Assembly: GCA_963827155.1 (NCBI GenBank)
Contig: CAWGZV010000002.1
Span: 744,001 to 808,000 of the forward strand
Length of the DNA stretch: 64,000 bases
From: UTCFX2 sp963827155
GTDB lineage: Bacteria > Chloroflexota > Anaerolineae > Anaerolineales > UBA4823
Reading direction: 5' to 3'
The position numbers and the translations under genes were made by a program. The stretch's first letter is position 1. The number at the start of each line of letters is the position of its first letter. A model generated the notes under the pieces. That model was not told where the DNA came from and searched no databases. It saw nothing but the letters and a program-made list of their open reading frames with translations. Below, in pieces: positions 54,423 to 62,307 of this stretch.

Positions 54423-54872
54423 ATGGCTATACGAAAAACCTTAGTGACCCTGTGGGCAATTTTACCGATTTTTTCCATGTTGGCGGCTTGCGCCCAGCCG
54501 GCTGAGCTTTTAAAACAGCAAGAAGCCCTGGAGATTGCCTGGGACACACTTGATCCCAATACAGAATCGCACAACCGGGACGACTGGGAAATCCACCAGG
54601 CATTAAAAGTCTACGGGAAAGACATCGTGAACGAGTTTTCAAACGGACGATCGCGCGGCTGCCCCGGACCGGAACTGCCAGAAAATTTACCGATCAAGAT
54701 CTCAACGGAATACTGGTACATCCTGGTTGTCCCCCATCCCGAAGCACTACGCCGAACCAGTGAAGCAGCCGAGCTTGTGCCGGTCATTCCCGAGCCGCGG
54801 ATTGCGGAAGCTGCCTTTTTAATCGACCAGTACGACGGGAAAGTGGTGGCACGCCGGATTGTCTGCCAGTAA
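54423..54872 (+). CDS. Small lipoprotein of unknown function
   Basis: 149 residues. The signal peptide ends in a good lipobox, MLAAC, at about Cys22. The mature part begins AQPAELLKQQEALEIAWDTL and has strands typical of a small alpha/beta domain, with RGCPGPELPEN and a final Cys in RRIVCQ. GAGAAG precedes the ATG. It follows the second protease by 15 bases and may be its partner. Confidence 0.72.
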   Translation: MAIRKTLVTLWAILPIFSMLAACAQPAELLKQQEALEIAWDTLDPNTESHNRDDWEIHQALKVYGKDIVNEFSNGRSRGCPGPELPENLPIKISTEYWYILVVPHPEALRRTSEAAELVPVIPEPRIAEAAFLIDQYDGKVVARRIVCQ

Positions 54873-54897
54873 ACCCGGCAGATCGAAAGAATCCCGG

Positions 54898-55182
54898 CTA
54901 GATTTGCTCGATCTGGTCTGAGACAACCTCAACATCCGGCCAATAGCGCTCCAGCCAATCGACGATGAGCTGGAGCGAGCGCTGATTATGGGCGGAGTTG
55001 TTGGAGACTATCACGCAGGCGATCTGAGCGTTCTGCCATGAATCGAGATAATCCATCTCGGCGACAGAGATATTGAACTCACGGTGCAGCCGCATCACGA
55101 GCGGCTTTATCCGGCTGCGCTTCTCTTTCAGTGAATTACAGCCATGCAGATACAGATTCAGCGTAAGCACGGAAACTGGCAT
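54898..55182 (-). CDS. DUF503 (YlxP-like) protein
   Basis: 94 residues from ATG 55182 (MPVSVLTLNLYLHGCNSLKEKRS). The NSLKEKR and FNISVAEMDYLDSWQNAQIA segments are typical of DUF503, a small ferredoxin-like fold often near ribosome or tRNA genes. The open frame reaches 55329, but AGGAATT before 55182 and the family start favour the shorter form. Divergent from the DUF4230 gene. Confidence 0.9.
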   Translation of the reverse strand: MPVSVLTLNLYLHGCNSLKEKRSRIKPLVMRLHREFNISVAEMDYLDSWQNAQIACVIVSNNSAHNQRSLQLIVDWLERYWPDVEVVSDQIEQI

Positions 55183-55217
55183 CGAATTCCTCGCGCGGTC
55201 CCATAACTTGAGCATAG

Positions 55218-55223
55218 TATAAT
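55218..55223 (+). promoter_or_regulatory. -10 box of the DUF4230 gene, 7 bases before the ATG
   Basis: TATAAT at 55218-55223, ATG at 55231. The intervening CGGAAAG could be a weak ribosome site or simply the last bases before a leaderless start. No good -35 is present. Confidence 0.5.
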
Positions 55224-55230
55224 CGGAAAG

Positions 55231-55923
55231 ATGGACGAGAAAAAAGGCTGGCTGATGGTGGTGGGGGTGCTGGTGATTGTTGCACTGGTGGGCTTCGGGC
55301 TGGTTTGGGTGATTTTCGACACGATCCAATCCACCGTGCGACCGGTCACATCGATGACGGGCGAGCTGGCGACCCAGATCTCGAGCGTGCTCAATCCAAC
55401 GCCGACAATCCTGCCCTCCCCTATCACGGTGATCCGAGATATGCGCTCTCTGGCGCGGTTGGAGACCATCCAGTTCACGGTGGAGAAAGTGATTACAGCC
55501 GAAAAGAACCAGGGTGCGCTGGAGTCATTATTCGGCGACCGGCTGATTTTCGTGGCGCACGGCAACGTCATCGCAGGGATTGACATGGCTAAACTCGGCG
55601 CAGGCGACCTGGATTATCGAGATGGGCTGCTGGTGGTCCGGCTGCCGCAGCCGGAAGTCTTTGTCAGCGCGCTGGACAACGAAAAATCATATGTCTACGA
55701 CCGCGATACCGGGCTGTTGACTAAGGGCGATATCCACCTGGAGTTTGCGGCGCGGCTAAGCGCTGAAAAAGAGATCGAAAAAGCAGCTATTGAAGACCGC
55801 ATCCTGGAGCTCGCCCGCCAAAACGCCGAGAGCTATCTCAGCAGGCTGCTCGGAGATCTTGGCTTCCCCGACGTGATCTTTGAGTATGAAGAGATCGAGG
55901 CAACTCCAACCTCAGGGGGTTAG
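55231..55923 (+). CDS. DUF4230 membrane-anchored protein
   Basis: 230 residues. One N-terminal transmembrane helix (residues ~8-30, LMVVGVLVIVALVGFGLVW), a linker with PTPTILPSP, then the DUF4230 domain: TVIRDMRSLARLETIQFTVE, the glycine-rich GNVIAGIDMAKLGAGD and EKSYVYDRDTGLLTKGD. The C-terminus is a charged helix. The family is widespread but of unknown role. It ends at TAG 55921-55923, overlapping the convergent next gene. Confidence 0.88.
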   Translation: MDEKKGWLMVVGVLVIVALVGFGLVWVIFDTIQSTVRPVTSMTGELATQISSVLNPTPTILPSPITVIRDMRSLARLETIQFTVEKVITAEKNQGALESLFGDRLIFVAHGNVIAGIDMAKLGAGDLDYRDGLLVVRLPQPEVFVSALDNEKSYVYDRDTGLLTKGDIHLEFAARLSAEKEIEKAAIEDRILELARQNAESYLSRLLGDLGFPDVIFEYEEIEATPTSGG

Positions 55924-56752
55924 ATGCGAGCGGTCCAGGAGATGTGGGCATATTTCTCCTCAACCAGCTCCTGAGCGCGATTAAGCTCGGCTGGCGAAAT
56001 CCCCTGCAGATCCCATTTAAGGTTAAGACCTCAGCAAAAGCTGCAGAGAGCTCTGAAGCCGCTTGCTCCCAAGTAATCTTAAGCCCTAAGGCAGTCTCGG
56101 CAGTTGCAGCGCGATCGATCAACCGCTGTGCGGCGTCCTTGCGGTCACCATCATCCGGGAAATTCAATGCCTGGACGATACCGCGCCAGGTCCCCGGTCA
56201 GCGGCAGCGAGCCGTGCTGCAGTACGCCGCCTTTCCGGCGAGCCTGGGCGCTGCCGATCAGCTTTTTTCCAGCGATGGTGATCTCATAATTCGAGGGGAC
56301 CTCGAAACAAACCGGGTTTTGTTCGTTTCCTTGCTTCTCCGGAGGGCGGTCCACCGCTTCCACTGGGATCTGCAGACGGTGGAGCCCCAGGATGAGGGCT
56401 TGCGAAAGACGCTGGTAGCTTTCGAGCACACCGCCGGTAAGGCGCGGGTCGGTTTCTGGACCTATGATCGAATAGGTCAGCTCATCGGTGTGGAGGATGG
56501 CGCGCCCACCGGTCGGACGGCGGACGATCCCCCAGCCTCTGCGATGCAGCTCATCCTGGTCGACATCCGAAATACTCTGGGCATAACCTAGCGAGAGGCA
56601 GGGAGGATCCCAGGCATAGAAACGCAGACCGCGGCAGGTGAGCCGCCAGATCCAACGGCTTCCAGGATTGCTTCATCGAGGGCCATGTTCCAAGGACCTG
56701 AATGAGGCTGCGGGTCGACGATAAGGCGCCATTGTGTGAAGGGATATTCCAT
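55920..56752 (-). CDS. Lipoate-protein ligase A / octanoyltransferase LipM-type, three frameshifts
   Basis: From ATG 56752 (MEYPFTQWRLIVDPQPHSGP) with NMALDEAIL. Breaks lie near 56625 (then LRFYAWDPPCLSLGYAQ), near 56180 (IVQALNFPDDGDRKDA) and at TTT 56016-56018 (LQGISPAELNRAQELVEE). The restored 277-residue protein has RRPTGGRAILH, the Cys in VCFEVPSNYEI typical of LipM octanoyltransferases, and the conserved Lys in IAGKKLIGSAQ. It would place octanoyl or lipoyl groups on lipoyl-domain proteins. Three single-base errors in one gene make this the most damaged enzyme in the window. Confidence 0.82.
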
Positions 56753-56769
56753 GATTGGTGAGTTGTCGA

Positions 56770-59469
56770 TCAAGGATATGGCGTGGAAGTGAATATTGGA
56801 GGGTAAGCTGTGCCAGAAGTGCTGGTGGCGGTAGGGCCCGAACCGCCAGGCGTGCGGGATGGCGTGGAAGTTGGCGGCGTTCCAGTGACGGTCGGTGTGG
56901 CGGTTGGCGGCGTCCCGGTAACGGTCGGTGTGGGGGTGGCTAACGGGGTCGCGGTGGGGAGCGTGCCGGTGAGGGTGGGAGTGAGCGAGACCGAAGCGGT
57001 GGGCGGTGGGACAGTAGCCAGGATGGTGGGGCTGGGCGTGGCGGTGGGCGGAAGTAGCTCGGAGACAGGCACCAGCTTGCTGCGCGCCATGGCAGTGAAT
57101 GGACTCTTGGAGTAATTCAGCCAGAGGTTCTGGTAAGCCTGCACGGCGCTATCGCTGTCATTCGCCAGCTCGGCAGACAGTCCTAGGAGATAACCGTATT
57201 CGTCGCAGCTCCAGGTGGACCTGCAGAGCAGCCCGGGGTAATCCTCCATATCTTCGAGCTCCTGCTGGATCACTTCTGGTGAGGCCCCGGCGAAAAGCGC
57301 CTGTTTATAGGCTTCCAGAGGGACGAGGAAACGGCTGGGATACTCGTCTCGGAGCGGGATAGTCATCAGGTATGGCAGTTTTGTGTCGGGGAAGCGGCGC
57401 AGGCTGAACGGAATCTTACCATCCAAAAGCACGGCGGGCTGATAGGGCAATCCCTCTTCGGCGATATAGGCTGGATCAATATATGTGAGGGTCGGGCTGC
57501 TGCTGGATACAGTCCCGACTTGGACAGCATGCTGGTACCCGCCTGCGGGGGCAAGCAGCCAGAAATCCAGCGCTCCCTGCGGGGTATTGCGGACGGTGAA
57601 CCAACGCTCCGGCGTATCGTCATCTTCGAAGTCGAAGAAACCGGAAGACACAATGTCGACTTGCCATTCTTGCAGCGTGGACAGAGCATCGACGGAGGCG
57701 GGAATCCGTTCTGCCATGATCTCGATCGCGACAGATGGGTCGCAGAACGGCGTCGTGACGCAAACTGAGTAAAGATCATCTGGCGTCTGGTAATCAGCCA
57801 GGAAAGCCTGGGCTGGTTCTATCCAGGAGCTGGTCGGGATCACCGGGTCGGTAGAGATTTGATTGAACAGCTCCATCAATTCGGTTTCTTGCCCGGCTAA
57901 GAGCTTATAAACTGCGAGCTGAAAGCGAAAAGCATCGAGCTCATCGGGAGGGTATGGCTCGCCTTCGGCATCTTCAGCGGGCGGCCAGTAAGGTTCCAAC
58001 GTCTCCATGATCCCCACGGCTTCGGCGGCTCCCCAGAAATGAAATACCTGCTCGAATAGCGGCTCGCATACACCCAACGCCGAGGGCAGATCTTTAATAG
58101 TGATCGCAGAACGGGTCAGCTTGAAATAAATCCCATTCCACTGATAAGCACGCTCGGCAGCCAACGGGCAAGGAGGATAGACGGTGCTCGAGAACACCAA
58201 TTCATTGTCTGATAAATCATCCTCCTGCACTCGCCAATAGTTCTGGTACTCCATTCCCAGGTCAAAGAGGGTCTCCTCCGGGATAAACGGTAAAGAGATG
58301 GGCGTATTCCTGGAGAGATTGAAGACCTGGGGAGGCGGGAGGGAAGTCTGCTCAGGAAGAGTGGAGAAATAGATTGCGATCTCATCCCCGTTAGAAGGCT
58401 CATTATCCAGGTCGGCGAGAATCCAGTTCGCAACGCGCGGCTGGCTGAAGTCGAAAACGGTGTAGAGCGGAAAGGCCTGGAATGCGGAAGCGGTCTCACG
58501 CAGCCAAATAAAGGAGCTGCCTGCTTCGGATCGAAGCTCGATGATATAAGATCGGTAAATATTCGGAGGCGGCTGGACTTCGACCATGAAGAAATCCAGG
58601 CGCGGCTCATGCAGAATAAACCAGGCATAAAGCTCAGAGATGCTGACCTGCTGGCGGTTGAGATTGTCTGCAATGATGGCGGCATATTCCTGACCCGCGG
58701 CTGGATCGCCGGTGAGCGCGAGATCGTAAGCGAGGGTCCAGCGCCAGGAATCTGCCAGCGGATCATCCGGGAAGCGGAGGAGGGCCTCCTGGGCAGCAAA
58801 AACCGGGTATTCGAACGATTGGTAATACGCAGAAGGATCTTCGCCTGTGGGAAGCAGCCCGGCGGGATAGCCCTGGATAAGGTTGACCAGATCATCGGCT
58901 TTCTCAGCGGTCCATTCTTGGAGCACATAAGCGCCTTTATAGGCGAGCGCTTTTGCAGGGGTGAGGCTGGGGACCGGGGTGCTCGTTGGGCTGGCGAGTG
59001 GGGAACCGGATGGAACTGGCGTAAGGCTTGGGGTGACGGTAGAGGTTGGACGGGGGGTGAAGGTAATCGTCGGGGTGAGGGTGGTCGAAGGGTGCGGAGA
59101 CGGCGTCCGGGTGAGGATCAGCGTAACGGTCGAAACGGGGACTGCCCGGGGGGTGCGAGAGCGGTAGAACAGATATGCGATTGTAACGAGCATCAGCCCA
59201 AAAGCGCATAATGCGATCACGACCAGGTTCGCGGCGAGCAGGGTGAGGCGCTGTTTTTCCGAGCCCAATTCAGAGCCTGCTTCACTGCCAGCTTCATTGC
59301 CCGCTTCATTGCCCGCTTCAAAGCTAGCTTCATTACCAACTGCATTACCAACTGCATTACCGGCTTCTAAGCCGGCATTAGATCCGGTTTGAGAGCCGGT
59401 TTGAGAGCCAGTTTGAGAGTTTGATGGCTGATCTGAGGCTGCGTTCTCGGCAAAGGGCGAATCGTTCAT
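56770..59469 (-). CDS. Large membrane-anchored Thr/Pro-rich protein of unknown function
   Basis: About 899 residues from ATG 59469 (a TTG at 59481 is also open). Residues ~15-70 are tetrapeptide repeats (SQTG, GNEA, GSEA), then a transmembrane helix NLVVIALCAFGLMLVTIAYL, a Thr/Pro linker (TRTPSPHPSTTLTPT) and a ~600-residue extracytoplasmic part with helical TPR-like traits (EAYKQALFAGASPEVIQQEL, LGLSAELANDSDSAVQAYQN). A second long Thr/Pro tail ends the protein. I recognise no enzyme motif. It resembles other Chloroflexota surface proteins of this window in style. Confidence 0.72.
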   Translation of the reverse strand: MNDSPFAENAASDQPSNSQTGSQTGSQTGSNAGLEAGNAVGNAVGNEASFEAGNEAGNEAGSEAGSELGSEKQRLTLLAANLVVIALCAFGLMLVTIAYLFYRSRTPRAVPVSTVTLILTRTPSPHPSTTLTPTITFTPRPTSTVTPSLTPVPSGSPLASPTSTPVPSLTPAKALAYKGAYVLQEWTAEKADDLVNLIQGYPAGLLPTGEDPSAYYQSFEYPVFAAQEALLRFPDDPLADSWRWTLAYDLALTGDPAAGQEYAAIIADNLNRQQVSISELYAWFILHEPRLDFFMVEVQPPPNIYRSYIIELRSEAGSSFIWLRETASAFQAFPLYTVFDFSQPRVANWILADLDNEPSNGDEIAIYFSTLPEQTSLPPPQVFNLSRNTPISLPFIPEETLFDLGMEYQNYWRVQEDDLSDNELVFSSTVYPPCPLAAERAYQWNGIYFKLTRSAITIKDLPSALGVCEPLFEQVFHFWGAAEAVGIMETLEPYWPPAEDAEGEPYPPDELDAFRFQLAVYKLLAGQETELMELFNQISTDPVIPTSSWIEPAQAFLADYQTPDDLYSVCVTTPFCDPSVAIEIMAERIPASVDALSTLQEWQVDIVSSGFFDFEDDDTPERWFTVRNTPQGALDFWLLAPAGGYQHAVQVGTVSSSSPTLTYIDPAYIAEEGLPYQPAVLLDGKIPFSLRRFPDTKLPYLMTIPLRDEYPSRFLVPLEAYKQALFAGASPEVIQQELEDMEDYPGLLCRSTWSCDEYGYLLGLSAELANDSDSAVQAYQNLWLNYSKSPFTAMARSKLVPVSELLPPTATPSPTILATVPPPTASVSLTPTLTGTLPTATPLATPTPTVTGTPPTATPTVTGTPPTSTPSRTPGGSGPTATSTSGTAYPPIFTSTPYP
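59270..59419. repeat. 12-bp minisatellite inside the large Thr/Pro protein gene
   Basis: About 13 degenerate copies of a 12-base unit such as CCGCTTCATTGC, later CGGTTTGAGAGC. Each encodes a four-residue unit ending mostly in Gly or Ala on the minus strand, for example NEAG, SEAG or SQTG. Confidence 0.8.
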
Positions 59470-59513
59470 TGGCAGCGGCAATTGACCCCAGCTTCAGCAA
59501 CGACTGGAAGCGG

Positions 59514-60458
59514 TCACTCTGCAAAACCCTCTACTGCTTCAACAGCCTCGGCGAGAATCGCTTCGATCTGCGCCTCTGGATGGGGCAGCAGCGGCGGACG
59601 CACAGGCCAGAGCGGGAAGCCGTAAATCCGGGCGAGCAAGGCTTTGTAGAGTGGGGGGTTTGGAGGGTAGCGGTCCATGATCCAGCGGGCTCGCTGCAAG
59701 CGAAGGGCGGCATCGACCGCCTCGCTGCACTGTGCCTCGCCAGCGAGGCCGTCGTTATGGACATCCCAAATGATGCGCAGGTCGGGTGAGCGAAGGTTAG
59801 ACATGGCGGTTATCGATCCAGAGGCGCCGTATTCCAGCGCCAGGCTGAAGAGAGAATCGGTGCCGCTGAAGATCAAGAGATCGCCGCCGAAGCGTTGTCC
59901 GAGCTGGCGAGCGAAATCCGGATCGGTGGACGAATCCTTTATTCCAAAAATCTGTTCTGGAAAAGCATCACGCAGGCGAGCGAGCAGGTCCAGACTGATC
60001 GAAATGCCGGATACGGCCGGGATGTGATAAATCAGGAATGCAGCAGAAGCAGGCACCGAGCGTCGGATGACGAGCGAATACCATTCTAAGAGCCCCTCTT
60101 CGCTCGCCTTTCGGAAAAAGTAAGGCGGCAAGACAACTACACCATCCACGCCCAGCTCGAAGACGGCTTTATTTATCGCAATCGTCTCTTCCAGGCTGGG
60201 AGTCCCTGCACCGACGAGCAGACGAAAATCAGGAAGGCTCTCACGGATCGGCAGGGCGGCCCGCACCAGCTCGATCCGTTCTTCAGGGGAAAAAGAAGGG
60301 CCTTCACCGGTGGTGCCCAGCAAGAGGGCGCCATGGGCCCCGCGCTCTGCTAGAAAAGCCAGGAAGGGCGGCAAATCAGCGAGGGCGAGGGAAAAATCCG
60401 ACTTGAGCGGTGTGAGCGCAGCAGCAATCACCCCAGAGACCGGTTTTGCAGACGTCAT
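59514..60458 (-). CDS. DapA / N-acetylneuraminate lyase family aldolase
   Basis: 314 residues from ATG 60458. The class I aldolase (beta/alpha)8 barrel shows GTTGEGPSFSPEERIEL, the catalytic Tyr in FLIYHIPAVSG and Schiff-base Lys in FGIKDSSTDP. These define the DapA family, but the substrate-specific residues do not settle between dihydrodipicolinate synthase and other oxo-acid aldolases. The lack of lysine genes nearby and the neighbouring sugar-type binding protein favour a carbohydrate-acid role. Confidence 0.85.
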   Translation of the reverse strand: MTSAKPVSGVIAAALTPLKSDFSLALADLPPFLAFLAERGAHGALLLGTTGEGPSFSPEERIELVRAALPIRESLPDFRLLVGAGTPSLEETIAINKAVFELGVDGVVVLPPYFFRKASEEGLLEWYSLVIRRSVPASAAFLIYHIPAVSGISISLDLLARLRDAFPEQIFGIKDSSTDPDFARQLGQRFGGDLLIFSGTDSLFSLALEYGASGSITAMSNLRSPDLRIIWDVHNDGLAGEAQCSEAVDAALRLQRARWIMDRYPPNPPLYKALLARIYGFPLWPVRPPLLPHPEAQIEAILAEAVEAVEGFAE

Positions 60459-60464
60459 GCGGTG

Positions 60465-60470
60465 ATTATA
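60465..60470 (-). promoter_or_regulatory. -10 box of the aldolase gene, 6 bases before the ATG
   Basis: Minus strand TATAAT (60470-60465), with the ATG beginning at 60458. The -35 is weak. The spacing again leaves no leader. Confidence 0.55.
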
Positions 60471-60487
60471 ATCGCGAACCCTGCAAC

Positions 60488-60516
60488 TTGATAAACTCTG
60501 CACTCGCTGGTATATT
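60488..60516 (+). promoter_or_regulatory. Promoter of the 60524 binding-protein gene, probably leaderless
   Basis: -35 TTGATA (60488-60493), 17-base spacer, -10 TATATT (60511-60516), and the ATG at 60524 after 7 bases. It shares a short divergent control region with the aldolase gene. Confidence 0.65.
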
Positions 60517-60523
60517 TACGCCC

Positions 60524-61831
60524 ATGATGCATACCAGGGTCCGCGTTCCTCTCTATCTCTCGATCCTGGTCCTGTTTTCATCCGCGTGTGCGCAGGCAGG
60601 TCCGGCTTCCGAAGTCGCCTCGGAGATCGTTGAATCGACGCCCGCGTCGACCCAACCGGCAGCGACAAATACCCCTTTGCCCACTGAAGAGATCGTGCGC
60701 GGCACGGTCTCGATTCGTCATTCGTGGGACGAAACCCAGCTGCCAGCGCTTGCCGGAATAATCAAGAGCTTCCAGACCTTCTACCCAGATGTTGCGTTCG
60801 ATGTGCTGTACATCCCTGCGGATGACCTGCTGCAGCGATTTGAGATGGACACTCGGGAGGGGCTTGGACCTACCCTGCTGTTAGGACCGGCAGAATGGGG
60901 TCCGGAGCTATTCCAAAAAGGTTTGATATCAGAGATCGGTAATGCTGTCAAACCTGCAGACTTGCGGCTGCTCAACCAGGCAGCGCTGGAGGAGGCGCAT
61001 GTGGGGAGTGCGCTCATCGGGCTGCCATATTCCATTTCTGGAGTGCTTTTATACCGCAACAAAGATGTGATCACAATCACCCCAAATACATTTGACGATC
61101 TGATCACGCTGGCGCAGACTTCGACCCAGGGTGCAACGATCGGGTCGTATCTGGAACGAAGCTTTTTTTATTCAGGTGCCCATCTGGAGGGGCTGGGAGG
61201 GAAGCTGATTGACGAAAACAACCTTCCAGCTTTCAATAACGGCAAAGGAGTGGAATGGCTTGGGCTGCTGAAAGACATGGAGCAAGCAGGTCCGACGAAC
61301 TACTTTAGCGACGAGGACCTGGAGCGCTTCAAGCTTGGGAAGGTTGGGTGGATTATCGACGGCAGCTGGGAGATGCGAGATCTGGCAGATGCGATCGGAG
61401 CAGAAAAGCTGGCAATTGACCCCTGGCCTACATATTCCGACGGCAAACTCTCTGGCTATGTGCTAGCCGACAATGTCTATTTGAGCGCACGAGCGAATGA
61501 ACAAGACCGCAACGCGGCTGAACATTTTATCAATTATCTGACCGCCCAGGAAGCGCAGTTCCGCATCGCCGAGACGGGTCGAATCCCAGCATCACTCGCA
61601 GTAAAGCTGAAAGACCCACCGTACGGAGAACTGGTCAATCTGGCGATCGAGGCGCTGAAGAATGGAACGAGCTACCCGGTGAACCCAGCCATGCCGGTTT
61701 ACAACTTGAACCTGGATATTGCCCTGCGAGGGTTCTTCGAGGGAGCGCTGACCGCCGAGCAAGCGCTCCAGCAGGCTCAAGACAGCATCCTGGCTGAGCT
61801 GGCAAAAGCAACACCAACCCCAATCCCGTAA
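60524..61831 (+). CDS. Extracellular solute-binding lipoprotein, sugar-type (family 1)
   Basis: About 435 residues. Signal peptide with lipobox SSAC, a Thr/Pro linker (TPASTQPAATNTPLPTEE), then the family-1 fold: TVSIRHSWDETQLPALAGII, YIPADDLLQRFEM, GLPYSISGVLLYRNKDVI, GWIIDGSWEMRDLADA and LTAQEAQFRIAETGRIPAS. It would bind a sugar or oligosaccharide. No permease genes follow. The doublet ATGATG at 60524/60527 leaves the exact start open by one codon. Confidence 0.88.
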   Translation: MMHTRVRVPLYLSILVLFSSACAQAGPASEVASEIVESTPASTQPAATNTPLPTEEIVRGTVSIRHSWDETQLPALAGIIKSFQTFYPDVAFDVLYIPADDLLQRFEMDTREGLGPTLLLGPAEWGPELFQKGLISEIGNAVKPADLRLLNQAALEEAHVGSALIGLPYSISGVLLYRNKDVITITPNTFDDLITLAQTSTQGATIGSYLERSFFYSGAHLEGLGGKLIDENNLPAFNNGKGVEWLGLLKDMEQAGPTNYFSDEDLERFKLGKVGWIIDGSWEMRDLADAIGAEKLAIDPWPTYSDGKLSGYVLADNVYLSARANEQDRNAAEHFINYLTAQEAQFRIAETGRIPASLAVKLKDPPYGELVNLAIEALKNGTSYPVNPAMPVYNLNLDIALRGFFEGALTAEQALQQAQDSILAELAKATPTPIP

Positions 61832-62004
61832 TTAAGATGGAGAAAATTTAAATTACGATGGAAGTTGGAGAAGCGCAGGTTTTTTGCTCCAATGATTTTT
61901 GTATTCTATTCATATGACAGTTGGCACTACCCAAATGGAAAAGGGCGGTTGATAATGGGATAAGAACGGTTGGAATTTATCAAGCGGATGAGGAGGCCCG
62001 AAAA

Positions 62005-62244
62005 ATGCCTGTTAAAGGTTGGGTAGAAATTGATTTGATGTACTGCAAAGGCTGCGAGCTGTGCGTTTCCGAATGCCCACAGCATGTGCTGGCTCTGGAT
62101 ATGGATCATTTCACCCCCAAAGGGTTTCATCCCGTCCAACTGATTTCCGACGGCTGCACCGGCTGCGCGATCTGCGCTCTGGTCTGCCCGGAGGCAGCGC
62201 TGACCGTCTACCGCCAGGCGCCGGTGCGGGCGGCCTCCGCCTGA
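62005..62244 (+). CDS. korD: 2-oxoacid:ferredoxin oxidoreductase, ferredoxin-like (delta) subunit
   Basis: 79 residues from ATG 62005, chosen because AGGAGG (61991-61996) is 8 bases upstream. Two [4Fe-4S] cluster motifs: CKGCELCVSECP and CTGCAICALVCP. It passes electrons from the ThDP subunits to ferredoxin. It is followed by the alpha and beta subunits, a standard Kor/Vor order. Confidence 0.92.
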   Translation: MPVKGWVEIDLMYCKGCELCVSECPQHVLALDMDHFTPKGFHPVQLISDGCTGCAICALVCPEAALTVYRQAPVRAASA

Positions 62245-62307
62245 GCTTTTTTGATATCAAGCGCGCATACCGGATATATTTCTTGCTGATTGAGCTGGAG
62301 GCTTTGC

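Noticed and set aside
58609..59211. 200-codon plus-strand frame opposite the large Thr/Pro gene
   Set aside because: Its composition mirrors the Thr/Pro codons of the real gene; no motif.
61914..61952. 12-codon frame (MTVGTTQMEKGG) upstream of korD, possible leader peptide
   Set aside because: No codon bias or attenuator hairpin that would support a regulatory peptide; chance is as likely.
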